Source of the DNA: Ustulina deusta
Taxonomy: Eukaryota > Ascomycota > Sordariomycetes > Xylariales > Xylariaceae
Direction of reading: 5' to 3'
Length of the DNA: 64,000 nucleotides
Assembly (NCBI GenBank): GCA_023159155.1
Contig: JAJNNX010000051.1
Span: forward strand, 62,001-126,000
Position 1 is the stretch's first letter. Every line of letters begins with the position of its first letter. Below, one piece after another: positions 38,516 to 51,511 of this stretch. A program made the translations under genes and the position numbers. The notes under the pieces were generated by a model that saw only the letters and a program-made list of their open reading frames with translations, was not told the origin of the DNA and ran no database searches.

Positions 38516-40188
38516 ACTATCCTCCCTTCCTCAGTCAGGTTATTTTTAACCTAATATATATAAGTATACAAAATGCAAGATGCATAATATAGGTAGGTGG
38601 TATATGTATGTATGGATAAGGGATAATTCAAGTACGGGGTTTATGTAGAATTAGGGTAATATATATACGATTAATACAGTGCAATTAATTAGATATTTAT
38701 AGGTATAAGTATATAAATACTTCTATTATATTAGTAATATGTAGTATTATTGTTATTATTAATATAAATACTTTAGTACTTATATAGTATTATTAATTAG
38801 AAGTTTTAATATATATATAGTATAATATGTATATATATATTATATACTTAAGTATATAGTAAATTTTAATACTAGTAATTTGAGCATAAGCTACGTATAA
38901 ATTGCCTATAAAGCTAATCTAGTTTTGTATAAATATTTTAGCCTAGTCCTTCTTTTTTTTCTCTTTTTTTTTTCTTTTTTAGCCGCCGCTATTATTATTA
39001 TTTATTGGTTTTAGCTACTTATATATATTGCTACTATTATTTTTCCTTTTTTTTTTTTTGTTTTTATACCTTTTTTTTTTTTTTTTTACGCCTATATTAT
39101 TATATCTAATACTATTTCTAACCCTTTTTATATCTTTTTTAATAAAAAGCTTTTGTAGAACTACTGCAACTATTGCTTTTAATGTTTTGCTTGTTAAGAA
39201 GTGATTAATAGTTATAACTGCTACAACTATAAGCGCTATATATATAAGCAAAATATACGTATTAAAAATAAAGCATATAAGCGTAGGACTACTAAAGATC
39301 TAGTCTATAAAACATATATGTACTAACGCTGTTTTGGTAGTATTTATAACGGGGCTTAGCCCAATTTTGGCCGGCTTATTTAGGTTATTTATATAATAGA
39401 AAAAGTAAGGGCCTCCTTTTGTAATAAATATTAAAAAAGCAAAAAAATATATAAGCTAATAAATATAATTATATCTGTTTTATATTAATATTTCTATTAA
39501 CTTAAATATATTATATAATTAGGTCCTAGGCTTAATATTTTTTAATATAGTTTATATAAACAAATTGCTAAACTGGTTCTGCTAGTTTTTTAACTTTAAA
39601 TTAGACAAAAATAACTATAAAATTATAAATAAAATAGGTTTGGGTGCCTAGTAGGCACTTCTGAAGTTTTGTTAGTAACTTGCTAGTATTTAATTTTGTT
39701 TGTTAAAAGTATTCTGCTGCTTTATAGCAACCTATTACTTCTAGTTTAAAATTACTAGTATTTTAGGCGATTTAAAAATAAATAGTTCTATTTCTATTTT
39801 ATAGTATATTTATTAGTTATTTATATAGGTTTAGGATACTTGTGCTATATATACCTAAATAATAGTACAACAAAAAAATATATAGCTCTAAGTAGTAGCA
39901 CGTATTTCTTTTAATGTTATAAGTACTTTTATTTACTTTTAGTTCGTAGGGTTATTTAATATAATTAAATGCCGGCTTAACACTAGGTATATTTTTATAA
40001 AAGTATCCTATGCTTTTAATTTAAAAATTACGGTTATATATTATAAATATTAGCTATTTATTGTTTTATATTAGAAATATAAAAAATAGTAGTAAGCGCT
40101 ATTAATTAAATTATTTAGACTACTAGATTAGCTAATATAGCTAATATAAATATTATTTATTTTAATAAGATCTAATTTTAAAAGTAAT

Positions 40189-40258
40189 TTGTATGTAGCT
40201 TAATAGTAAAGCATAGATCAAATATTTAAAATAGTTAGTTTAATTCTAACTGTACAAA
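40189..40258 (+). other. RIP-damaged tRNA-like sequence inside the gypsy element
   Basis: A 70-nt segment forms three tRNA arms. The acceptor arm pairs TTGTATG with TGTACAA and is followed by discriminator A. The D arm is GCTT-AATAGTA-AAGC and the T arm is GTTAG-TTTAATT-CTAAC. Undoing C-to-T and G-to-A changes would give standard A- and B-box sequences (TAGCTCAGTGGTAGAGC; GGTTCGATTCC). The anticodon arm pairs poorly, so no identity is assigned and it is surely not functional. It might be a captured tRNA or the head of a tRNA-derived SINE. Confidence 0.35.
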
Positions 40259-43200
40259 TGTTTATAGGTTTGTTTTTGTTAATTTGCTAGAGTTTTAGGC
40301 TAATATAATTATAAAAGTAGTAAATCCTTAAGTAATAAAATAAAATATTTTTAAATAAAAATAAAATCAATTGATCTTTTTTTATAATTGGTTCGGGTAT
40401 AAATTATTAGATTAAAAGTTTTTTTTTTTTTAGTAACTTTGCTATTATTTAAAAGTTTGTATTACTTTAAGTGCTATAATATTAGTAGCTAATACTTATT
40501 AGTTATATTTAATTAGCTAGCTTTTTTATTTAATTTTATAGTATAACTTATAGTTATATATTTGTTTTGCTATTATATTTTTAATTTTTTATTTATTTAA
40601 ATTGTTTATAAAGTCTAGCATAGGTAAGTTATATATAATATTAGCTTTTTAAAGCTTAAGTAGTTAGATAAAAAAACGTTATAAAAATAGGCATATTATA
40701 CTAGAAGTATAAGATAATATGCCTACGATCTAATATAGCTAAGGATCTAAAATGGGCTAATAAACTTGGGTATAAGTTTAGAATATTTAAAACTTAAGTT
40801 TTTTATAAATAATGCTACTATATTTCTAACTTTATAGGTTATAAGTTTATATTTAATGTTATAGTATTTTTAATGCTTTTTAACTATGATTTGCTACTAA
40901 TTTTTCAAATTGTTCCTAATAATTTGTAGTTTTTATAATTGTTCCTGTACTGCTAGTACCCCTTTTAGAGTAAAGTTGTTCTTAATAAATAGTCTAAACT
41001 CTAGTATATAGCTATATAGAGCTTCAAAGGGTGACTTGCTAGTTATACTATTAATAACTAAATTGATTGTAAAATATGCTTAAAAGAATAGTTATAGCTA
41101 ATTAGTTTATTTATTATTAATAAAACATTTAAGGTAGTTTTTAATTGTTTGATTTATATATTTTGTTTACTTATTAGTTCAAAGGTAAAATATAACTAAA
41201 TATTTTTTTTTGATCTTAAAGTAATAATATAGGTCTAACTAGAAATAACTAGTAAAAAAAGAGCTGCGGTTTAATATAATATTTATAGAACTTTTATAAA
41301 CATATTTGATTTTTTAATAAAATAAGGTAGCAAGCTATATTAAAATTATTTTAGTATTAATAAAAAATAAATATATTAACTTAGTAAATCTATTAATAAT
41401 TACTAAAATATAATTAATTTAGTGGTTTTTATAAAAAATTAAAAGCAGTCCAACTATAAAATCTATAAATAGTTTTTGCATAAGAGCTAAAAATATAGGT
41501 AAGGCATTAAGTTTATTATATTTTTAGTAATGTTTTGCTTTTGATCTAAGGCATATTATATAACTATTTATATAGTTATTAATATCTGCTCTTATTTTTA
41601 GCTAAAAAAATTTGCGCTATAGTAGTTCAAATATATGTTTTTATTTAAAATGCCCTACTAATAGGTTATTATAATACAATTTAATAAACTAAAAATAAAT
41701 AGATTTTTTAGAAAAAATATAAACTTTATTTTTATAGTATAAAATTTTTTTTTTAATTATTTATTAAAAGTTTATAGGATTTTTAGTATTAATATGTTTT
41801 TTAATTGACTTATATTCAAGGTTTTTTTATTAAATATTTTAAATCATATTTTATAAACTTTATAATATATCTAGATTCTAAAAGTTTTTATTACTTATAG
41901 CTATTTGTGCCTATATATATATAACTGCCTATATAAGAATAGTCCTTTTTTTAGGGGGTCGGGCGGCATATACTTCGCCTACTAATACCCTTGGGTACTT
42001 ATTAGAAATCTTGGTCTATATTATTGCAATTTTTCTTTTTAGTATTAAAAAAAGATTAATATTTTGGGGCAAATTGCTTATATAATTAGGTTAGCGTAAT
42101 AAAAAATTAGCCCTGTTTTGTTTGCTTTGCTTATATTTAATAATAAAATTAAAAAGAACTAAATATATATACTAATAAGCTTGCTTTTTATTTAGCTTCG
42201 AAGTCTTTATAAATACTTAAAAATTGCTATAGTTAGTTAATACTTCGATTAGTAATTTGTTTTTTTAAAAATAATGCTACTAATGCTTAAAACATTTTAT
42301 AATTATAAATATTTTTTAATTTAAAGTTTTATAGTTTAATTTTATATTAGTAAACTTGCAAAAATAGAACATAATAAGATGCTATCTATTTTAACTATTT
42401 TTTTAGGAAAAGTTTTTTGTTAGCGCTGCTTTAGAAGAATTGGTTTTTATTAATATTTATTTCTTAGGGTTAAAATATATAAAAAGAATAGTTTTTTTAA
42501 ATAGGTTCTAGAGCTTTTTAAAAACTTTTATTATAAAACGGTCTAAGAAGATTTAACCTTTTTTTATTCTAGTTGCGCTTTTTTTTAAATATTAGGTTAG
42601 AAAAGCAGCAACCTAGAAATACCCTTTAATAAAGCGCTAGTAAAAATTACAAAACTTTAAAAACTATTGCAATTTATAATAAGAACTAAAAAATAGCTAC
42701 TATTTAATTATATTAATATAACTAGGGTTTATTTTAATATTTTAACTGGATATAATATATTTAAAAAATTCAAATTCTTTTTGGTAGAACTAATATTTTA
42801 AAGGTTTGGTATATAGCTTAGCATTTTAGAATTTTTTAATAATTTCTTAGATATATTTTATATAGGATTTTTTATTTATAAAAAATATAAAAATATTATT
42901 TAAATATATAATATAGAATATATTTAAAATATTGTTAAGTGCTTTATATATATAGTTCTAAAAAGTGGCAGGGGTATTGTATAAACCTATAGGCATAACT
43001 AAAAATTTGTAATAGCTATAACGTATATAAAAAGCTGTTTTTTATTTATTTCTTTTTTTAATTTAGATATAATAATAAATGTTTTTAAGATTAATCTTAG
43101 TAAATATTTTAATATATATAAGTCTATCTATTAATTTTAAAATAAAAGAAAAAGTATAGCAATTTTTCTGTATAACATAGTTAAGTTTTTTATAGTCCAT

Positions 43201-45832
43201 ATATAGTTTTAAACTTTTATTTTTTTTAAAAACAAACAAAATAAAAGCTCTAGCTAGGCTTTTAGATTTCTATATCTTTTTGTTAGCTATTATTTCTATA
43301 AGCTATTTTTGAAGTTCTTTAAGTTTGTCCTGGGCTAATAAGTAAATAGAATAATAAAATATTATAGTATTATTTTATAAATTAATTACTAAATCTTTTT
43401 GTTTAAAGTATAAAAAAATGCTAGCTTTATTAGTATTAAAAAAATCAGTTAAGTTGTAAAATTCTAACAGAACACCTTTAAAACTAGTATAATTTTTTTT
43501 AGTTTTTAATTTTTTTAACTAAAAAAGTTTAAAAAAATATATAATAGCTTGACAATATTTCTTATTTTTGTAAGTTTTAGCAAATTAATAAGCTATAACT
43601 AACTTAAAGTGCTTAGGTCTTAAGCTATAAAACTAGCGATTTAAACTTAAATCAAATATAATTTTTTAGTTTTTTAGTATAGTTTGAGAAAAAAGCACTA
43701 GACTTCTTTTTAACTAATTATTTCGGTTAATAGTAACGCAAGTATGCCAAAATTTTTGGGTTACCCCATAGCTATTAGTAAGTTTATAAGTAACTTAATA
43801 AGCGCTATAACTAAAAAATCTATTTTTAGTAGCATATTATAAAACATAAATATAAAATAAAGCTTTTTTTAGTTTGTTATATAAAGCAAAAGTATAACTA
43901 ATATAATTATATTTAGTATAAAAATCTAAATTAATAAATATTTTTAATAAAAGTTTTTTTAAGCTAATAAAATAAATGTTGCATAAAATATAAAATTAAT
44001 ACAAAATAAGTATAAAAAACTATAGTTTTGGCCTAAGCTTTATAGCTAAAACTAAAACTATTTTTTTTTTTTTTAATTATTATTTAAATATTTATTAGAA
44101 TATATTAAAAAATTATATAAATAATTTTAGTCCAAATAATAGTTGTTTTTTTATAAATAATAGAATATATTAAAGTTTTTTTATTTTTAGTCTAACTAAA
44201 TTTTTTAAATCCAATATTTTTAATTCTTTAATAAGTATTACCGGTCGGGTTTTTTATAGTTATAACTAATATAACTTATCTTTTTATAATTAAAGCAAAA
44301 AAAGTCCTAGGTATTATTACTTTGCTTTGGGTAGTTATTAGGGTTATTTTATAGCTGTTTTTAAGGTATATTAAAAATATATTAGCTAGAATATTTAAAA
44401 AGTAATAACCTCTTAAGTGTATAATTATTAAGGGGTTGCTAATTTAAATAAAGTTGTTTTAGCTAGTTATAGTACTAATAATTATTTTAGCTCCGAACTA
44501 TATTACGGTACCTTTAGCTTTAGCAAAAATAATCCTTATTATTAAAGTATTTCTGCTTAGAAAGGCTTTAGTATTATTATTAATTTTAAGGTTTATTAAT
44601 ATTAGTTCGGTTAATATTTAAACATAAAAGTTTTTATTAAAGCTTTATAGCTTTAAAAGTAAAGATTATTAGTTCTTAATAACGCTATGCTATATTTATT
44701 ATTACTAATCTCTTTTAAAATAACAGATTATTAAAATTTATAATTTTTTATTAGAGCAGATCGGTTAGTTTTTAGTAATATAATATAGCTTTTTTATTAT
44801 TGTTTTGTTATTTTTTTTAGATTTTGATCTAGAACAAATATTAATTAAATATTTTAAAGTTTTAATTGGCCTATTATTAAGCTTTTTTTAACTACTAGCT
44901 AATATTTATAATAAAAAAAATTGATTAGTAAATCAAAGTTTTAGTCCAGTTAGCAAAGGTTTTTTAATTAGATTTATAAAAAAGGCAATTTTAGTACGCT
45001 TTTTTTTTAAAAAAGATTTAATACTAGTTTTTGTAATCCTAGTCCATTTTGCTAACTATATAAATAATTTAAGTTTAAGCTTATTAGAACTTTTTTTATA
45101 AACTTTTAAATATAGATTTTAGTTTTTTAATTTATTTAACCTATTAGTTATAAATAAACTATATAGTAAGTAAAAAGTATTTAAATTTTAAAAAGCAACT
45201 AAAGTTAATGTTTAATTTTTTATTATTATTATAACGTTTATAATAATAAGATAATTAACAGTTAGGACTACTTAGATCTAATTTGTTAAATAATAATAAT
45301 AAAAATAAAAAGGTAAGTAATAAGCTAGAATTAAAAAGGTTATATTGTTTTTGGTGCTAATTTCTATGTTTTAGGTAGAAAGTATAAAAGAAATCTGAAG
45401 AGTTAAAAGATTTAAGGTTTTCTAGATCTCTAGCTTCTTTTTAATATTTATGTTTTTTAGGTTTTTGTTTTAATATTGATTTGTATACGTTTATAGGTTA
45501 AAATCCCTTTGATCTAGAGGTAAGTTGTTTTTATTTTTTTAGCTATTTATTTATTTTTTTAAGTTCTGTTTTAAATTAAATATTTTGTTATAATAAAAAT
45601 TAGTTAGTACTTTCAAGTCGTAAAGTACTATTGTTATTTTAGTAACTAAGTATTGAACTATTACTAGGCTTTAATTTTTAATTTCTATCTAGAAAAAAAT
45701 TAGTATAGCTTTGTTAGCTATTTATAGCTAATTTGTTTTTTTTAGGGGGTATTAATCTAGTTAATAGTCCGGGTCTTTTAGGGGCTATTATATAAATATA
45801 TTATAAATAACTTTAAAAAAAAGCTTTAGAAT

Positions 45833-46011
45833 TATTATAAATAGGAAGTTTACGAAGTCAGGTATAATATATAGAAAGATAAGTTATATATTTAGTAAGG
45901 TTAGCTTATAAGACTAAAGCTTATAGAAAAAAAGTTCTCTATCGAAGTAAGAGCGGATATAGTACGTATATATAGCGAGTGTGTACTGGTCCTAGTATGC
46001 CAGGCATAATA
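45833..46011 (-). repeat. 5' LTR of the gypsy element (right in the window)
   Basis: It aligns with 38337-38515 over its full length. It starts TATTATAAATAGG (RIP-changed) and ends GGCATAATA. Differences are almost all C-T or G-A. Confidence 0.88.
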
Positions 46012-47378
46012 TATAAATTTTAATTTTTTATAAGTATTATAATTTTTATTTAGCTTAATCTAAACTAATATTTAAATATTTTAAATTAATTAGTTAGTAT
46101 AAATATTAGCTAAACTTTATAAGTAATATTTTTATTTTTAAATATAATATATTTTAAAAATAATAGTAATTAAATATTTTTTAGTTATATTTTAGCTATT
46201 ATTTATATTTTTTTAATAGTTTTTAATAATAAAATAATATTATAAGCTTATTTATATATTATAATTATGTTTTTTTTAAGAAATATAATATTAAAATAGC
46301 TTTTAAATATTTTTTTAATTTTATTTGTAAGTTTTTTTTTTTAATAAACTAAAAACTTTAATATTTAACGTTTATATAATATAACTATAATATAATTTAT
46401 AAAAAACAAACTATATTTTATTTAAAAAATAAAACTATAAAAAATTATTATTTATATATAAATTATAACTATTATATATTAATATAACTAATATATTATT
46501 AAAATAACTTTAAATAAATAACATAAAAATATTAATAAACTAATTAATAATAATAAAATTATAAATTTATTTATTAAATAAAGTTTTAAACTATTAATTT
46601 TAAATATTAATTTTTTTAAAAATAAGTAGTAGTAATAAAATAATATTTTTGCTATTAATATACTTAAAAAATATTATTTATTTGTTTTTTTTAACGTTTT
46701 TTTTAAAGCTATATATATTAAAGCTTTATAAATAACCTAATAATCTTTTTTTATATTTTAGCTAATACTTATTTTATTAATATTAAAAAATTATTTTAAA
46801 AATATATTTGCTAGTTTGGAAATTTTAAAACATTTAAAAAATAGCTTAATATTAGCTATAGTTATTTTATTAACGTATAAATAGCTAATAGATATTAATC
46901 TAGCAGTTTTTAATTCGGGATTACAAAAAAAAAACATATATATTATAACTTTCCGAATATTCTAAAGTTTCTAAAAACTAATAATATATATTTAGCTATA
47001 TATTTAAATTTAACTATTAAAAATATAAAGCTTAGCTTAGTTTAATTTATAGTTTAATTAGTTAGTTTAGTTTTAAAATATATAAATAAGATCTAAAAGT
47101 ATTAATATAACTATTTTTTAATTAAAATACTATTAAAGCAGCAATATATATATAACTAGTTAATACTTTATTAAATAGCTGCTTATTTTTATAAAGTACT
47201 AAGTTAAGCAATACAAACTATAGCTGCTGCACGCTATTAATTGCTATATAAAAATATTATAATAAAGAAAAATTAATTCTAAAAAAAATAAAAGTAAAAA
47301 GAGAACATAAGAACTGAACGCAGTTGCGTTATTTAATAATTTTTAATTGAGGTGGTTGGGGTCAGTAGCGCGTTTTTA

Positions 47379-47420
47379 GCTGGGTCGCGATGGGGTGGTT
47401 CGCAAGGGGGGGTGTTAGCT
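47379..47420 (-). repeat. right terminal inverted repeat of the mariner-type element
   Basis: The plus strand ends GGTGTTAGCT and is followed by TA. As the reverse complement it matches the left arm, and it is the less mutated of the two. Confidence 0.82.
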
Positions 47421-47540
47421 TAAGCGGCATTGAGGACAAGTGCCTTGGTAACGGAAAGGAAGAATGACCCATTACCTACGTTGAAGTAGACCTCGTCCCA
47501 TCGCCACTCTTTCGATCGTGCTCTCTTTCATTGGATGTGG

Positions 47541-50520
47541 TTAACATTGGCTCCATGGTGCAGATGATACCGGCACTAGTTGCGGCATGCTGATGTTCGG
47601 CCTTATATTCGAGGTAGTGCTAGATGTTCGCGCTCGCTTTCTGCCTCTAAAATCTACCGGCAATTTATTGCTTGAAGGCGGGCGATAGAAACTAGCCGCT
47701 CGCGATCCGGTTTCCCACTTGCGTCTCACCAGAATTAAGAAATTGAGACTCCGCTTAGCGTTTTCCCAGGCCAAACTGAATTGTTCCATAGCTCTGAAGC
47801 AAATACTTAAGTATGGCTTCAGCTGTTTGCCGTCTGGTCCCTGGTATCCGGTCACAACAGCAAATATTAGCAGGAGGGCCGCGGAGCATGTCATACCGAC
47901 TGCCTGAACGTTGATGCGTCGAAAGGCGTACTGTGACTCGTATATCTTCAGTAGCTCTGCTATTGCAACAGCCGAGTCAATGCACTGCCGGCGAGCGTCG
48001 GTGAAAAATAGATTAGGCTGGGTATATGATCTGGACATCCATGGTCTGTGGGCATATAACATGATCTGATGATATTGCATGCTTTTGGAAATTAGTGAGA
48101 ACCGAGTACAATGGTTTGAAATCACGTACTGCAGCAGGATTACATGAGGGAGGTACGGCCTGTCTTCTTTTGTATCGATCTGTAAAGATGTATTCAGATC
48201 GGCCTTCCACTTAACGAGATCTACCGCAACTGTCTTGTACATTTCTTCAAGGCCAGAGTATGACGTGCCGAAGCCTTCGTAACTATCAGGGATTTGAGTG
48301 GTTGTCCCAAGGGTGCCAAGCCTGAGAGGAAACTTACACAGCTTCGCTTAAAGGGGCGATGATATCTAACAGGAGAGCACGCTGCATGCTTGTGATATCC
48401 ACATGACCAACGACTGGCGAACAAGCTTCAAGAGATCGAGGCGTCACGTAAGGAATCCATTCACTGCCACCTTGGAGATTAAGATCTGCACTGGGCCGAG
48501 GTGCCGCTAAATTCTTCATAGAGCTGGGAGATGGTCGCCCAAGAAGATAACTCCAGATACTTATCACGCATTAATAGAGGAAAAGAAATGGACATCTTTG
48601 TTCTAGAAACTCACCGATCGGCTGTACAGGCAGCCCAGAAGATAGTCTGACGGAGATTTGCCTCCTCATGGTTCAGTAATCCACGAGCCACATACGGAGA
48701 TAGGTCAATATGTAATGATAGATCAAAAGCTAGCCTCAAGGCCATACCTAAGAACAGCAGATGTGTTAAACAAGACAGCTGAATGGCAACAAAATGCTGA
48801 CGCGACTTACCACTATAGAGCCATCCGCGAGCGTCCCTTTTGCATCCAATGTCGTGGCCGCTAAGGACTACCATAGCCTGCACGGTCGCAATACATGGAG
48901 AGTCGAGCTCGATGTCGAGTAGCACCTTGGCACGGTCGGCGAAGAAGTCAGCTAGCGATCTCGGAAATGTTATGAACGTGGGGTGATAGCGAGATTCGAA
49001 GGCAGCCCCTAATGCACATCTGAAACATATCAGCGAAAAGTAGCATGTAATGGGGCGCTTCTAGAGTCAACCGAAACCTAGGACTTACATAGCATTCAAC
49101 AAAGCCAATGAGAAAAAAGGCGTATCTTCTTCGTCTTTCCACCTATCCTTGGCTTCTTCGTATACGCTCCTATTTACTACATGTAGGGCAGGATCTTGCC
49201 ATGAGAAATAGAGATTTTCCAGGTGCTCCCTTTCGGAAATCGGGCGTTAGCAAATTCCTTTGGCGGTGAAAGCGGGAAGCTGATTTAGAACAAGCCGGGA
49301 GACAAAGAGTGTAAAGTCACCATGAGAATGGGGACCGGGGTTCAGAATGTCGTACTCTATTTCAGACGGCACCGCGGCGCCGATGCCAAGTCGATCAATG
49401 TAATCTTGACCGTCACTTCGAACGGTTCGATGAACTGTAAGATTATCTGGTGCTGGCATATCGATGAGATTGAAGTTTGACGTCGGTCCGTAAAATCTGA
49501 CCTGTCCTGGCGATTCAATCTGCAAAGAGCCCATCCTGTCGGAAAGTAAACCGAGGAGTCTCCTCGTATCTTCACTATCGGCTGGACTGGAATTGGAATG
49601 TGAACAAGGACTAGCGCCCTGGTCGGTGTCTGGGTGCCCAAAAGCATTTGATACGCCAGGGCGGCCCTCGATCAGAGCATCCATCTCGGTTGTGGTATGA
49701 AATTGGTGGATGTTGGAAGTTATACTTGTTAATTCGCTCCAGTTCCAATCGGGGAGGGCCGGGTCGATTTGATCCGATAATGAGAAGTCTGAATCTATGA
49801 GTAAATTGGGACCAAGCGGCCTGGAGAATAGAGTGTTTTGAGTATGTTTATTTTTGGAAACCATCCCAACATTCCGAGGCGAGTATGGGAGCTGCCCGCT
49901 GGGCGTTTCATAGACCGGGCTTTGCAGATCTGGTGGTGAAGGTAACGGTAAATTCTCAACCAACTGCGGCTCAAATGTGTGAACATCCATATCGGTAGAG
50001 ACAGGCGGTGGCGGTGGTGGCGGTGACAGGGCAGTTCTGTTGCAAGGAAGCAGATGACTGAGTTTCAAGCCATCCATGATTTTGGTCAAAGCAGCCTCGG
50101 AATCCTGCTCCATCGCTGGAGGCTGCAGCCCATTGGCGTGAATGAAATCACATAGCTGAGTGGCGCGTTTTGATAATAGCTCTATGGCGACTCGAAGAGA
50201 CAGTCTGATTCATGTATCAGCACGGCATCGGAATTCTTGAGAGGCGCGATGGCGTCTGGCCCACTTTCGTTTGTCATCACCGGTCTGATATCGGCATTCC
50301 TTCCCCTTGTGCTTGCAGTTTGAACAGCTAGGCACTTCTGCATCGCACTATGGACCGTCAACATTGCCCGAGCTTGCTTGCAGCGTTGGGCCATTCAGGG
50401 GCGAGGAGCTCAACTGCGAAAAAGACAACGCACCTTGACTTTACTTTCCCGGCAACTGAGACATGCCGTGGTAACGTGCTTTCTCCTGGACTGCCCTGAC
50501 TCGGCCGCCGCCTCAGACAT
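47541..50520 (-). CDS. Zn(II)2Cys6 transcription factor (eight exons), likely regulator of the neighbouring cluster
   Basis: The exons are 50520-50434, 50347-50265, 50204-49356, 49229-49089, 49019-48811, 48747-48615, 48559-48338 and 48282-47541. All phases agree and give about 821 residues. The zinc cluster is canonical: C20-x2-C23-x6-C30-x6-C37-x2-C40-x6-C47, split by intron 1 between K29 and C30. KLSLRVAIELLSKR follows, a conserved helical linker of this regulator group. A Pro/Ser-rich region includes a run of seven prolines. The fungal_trans domain starts near EHLENLYFSWQDPALHVV and includes CALGAAFESRYHPTF, GHDIGCKRDARGWLYSG and IWSYLLGRP. Intron 3 (49355-49230) hides an in-frame TAA and has a GCTAAC branch site. 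The intron 2 donor GTGGGC is weak. It lies at the left edge of five metabolic genes and probably controls them. No RIP stop codon is present. Confidence 0.85.
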
Positions 50521-51511
50521 AGTGGGCAGTGAAGTCGATCGTGTCTTTCACAGTATAGAAGCTGTCTTTGCTGTGTCATCCACCCGTCACTTCATGAAGA
50601 CCGAGGTCTCTGGCCATTTCTATCACGTGGGACAGCGTTCTTACTGGCACTGTGGGGAGGTTCGGGGACCCCAGCGGGGTCACCGGGGGTATGGGTCTGT
50701 GGGTCTAGTGATTGTGGGGTGATGGCCTACCGGTATTGCTGCGGAGGGAAGAGCGGAGTAAGAGGTCTCAGCGATGGAGAAAAAGTAGGTACCTTGATTC
50801 TAGGTAGTTTACGTCTTTTCATTAATTACTATAGGCTCTAAACCCATTTTCTCGAATTGCAGCCATCACAATTTGTGTCTCAAGCATTATACGTCGTATA
50901 TGAGAATACTTTCATATTTGGCTCCCCAGACCAGAGGGGCGCAACAACCACCACGGAACCCCCTAAACGCCACTTAAAGACTATTACCACCCCCCTTAAC
51001 TAGAGCTGTTGGTGTTAAGTAGATAAGTATACAGCCGGTTATAATAAAATACCGCGATTCATTTGATATAAACTATATATATTTAATAGGCGACCTATTA
51101 GCTAGAGGATGACAGTCCTCGATGCGCAAAAATCAGGGGCCCTGTCCAGGAGGGCGTGTGGTTTTCGTTCAACCCTGCCTCTTCCAGCCCTCTTCCATAT
51201 AACAACCATGCCACAACAATCCTCACCGGTAGCTGATTGGGGTTCCCCCGACGGTCCGCTGCATCTCTGTCGTGGCGCCCGCGGTAGGTGTTTCGCTCGA
51301 CACGCGACCATGCGGCAACTAGCCGGTCATAGAATAGCGCTCGGGATTCGTTTTCCGATACTCTAGCTATTTCGGAATTACAAGACCTCACTCGTCTCGG
51401 GATAATTCAATTGTCGTAGACATATTTTGTAAATTAAGCAGTTGCAGGAATCAGATTTAGAAATGGAAGGACTTCCATGAATTTCATTGGACCCCATACA
51501 TATGTGAATAT
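50521..51511. other. 1-kb intergenic region upstream of the regulator
   Basis: This region should hold the regulator promoter (reading left) and the 3' flank of the SDR gene. A 97-residue frame on the minus strand at about 51098-51391 has no domain and I do not accept it. A short AT-rich patch lies near 51000-51090. Confidence 0.45.

Larger units (their letters stand above)
38337..46011 (-). mobile_element. RIP-mutated Ty3/gypsy LTR retrotransposon, minus-strand orientation
   Basis: LTRs of 179 bp at both ends (TG...CA) are flanked by a 5-bp duplication TATAA (38332-38336 and 46012-46016). The total length, 7,675 bp, is normal for the superfamily. On the minus strand the RIP-damaged polyprotein is still legible. 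About 43236-43180 reads FVFKKNKSLKLYMDYKKLN, matching the gypsy RT block F-V-x-K-K-x-G-x-x-R-x-x-V-D-Y-R-x-L-N. About 42906-42883 reads YLNNIFIF, from YLDDILIF, with the catalytic Asp codons changed to Asn. About 41620-41557 reads IRADINNYIN followed by a Cys, like the integrase zinc region. The order RT then integrase (minus strand) defines Ty3/gypsy. A purine-rich tract (GAGGAAGGGAGG) abuts the LTR at 38516 on the minus strand, as expected for the polypurine tract. No convincing primer-binding site survives. The element is dead. Confidence 0.88.
37856..47420. mobile_element. RIP-mutated Tc1/mariner-type DNA transposon, split by a gypsy element
   Basis: The two ends are inverted copies of AGCTAACACCCCCCCTTGC and match over the first 42 bp with two mismatches. 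TA lies directly outside each (37854-37855 and 47421-47422), the target duplication of Tc1/mariner elements. Removing the inserted gypsy element and its 5-bp duplication (7,680 bp) leaves about 1,885 bp, the classic size of fungal pogo/Fot1-like elements. The remaining interior (37.95-38.33 and 46.02-47.33 kb) is AT-rich and has only broken frames. A Lys-rich reading on the minus strand near 38.0-38.3 kb might be the transposase C-terminus, but I cannot confirm a DDE triad. The element landed 1 bp after the GFA gene stop codon and 120 bp past the stop of the regulator on its right. Confidence 0.8.

Noticed and set aside
39015..39251. 78-residue Lys-rich reading frame on the minus strand
   Set aside because: It lies within the RIP-mutated gypsy element and is low-complexity, a chance frame in AT-rich DNA.
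48322..48337. A 16-bp intron (GTAAGT...CTCAG) in the second Zn2Cys6 factor
   Set aside because: It is too short to be spliced. A 55-bp intron from the same donor to GATAG at 48283 also keeps the frame.
49247..49249. Apparent premature stop in the second Zn2Cys6 factor
   Set aside because: It falls inside a 126-bp intron with a good branch site; excision gives the conserved continuation.
51098..51391. 97-residue frame on the minus strand
   Set aside because: No domain, no splice partner and overlapping open frames in other phases; probably chance in GC-richer DNA.
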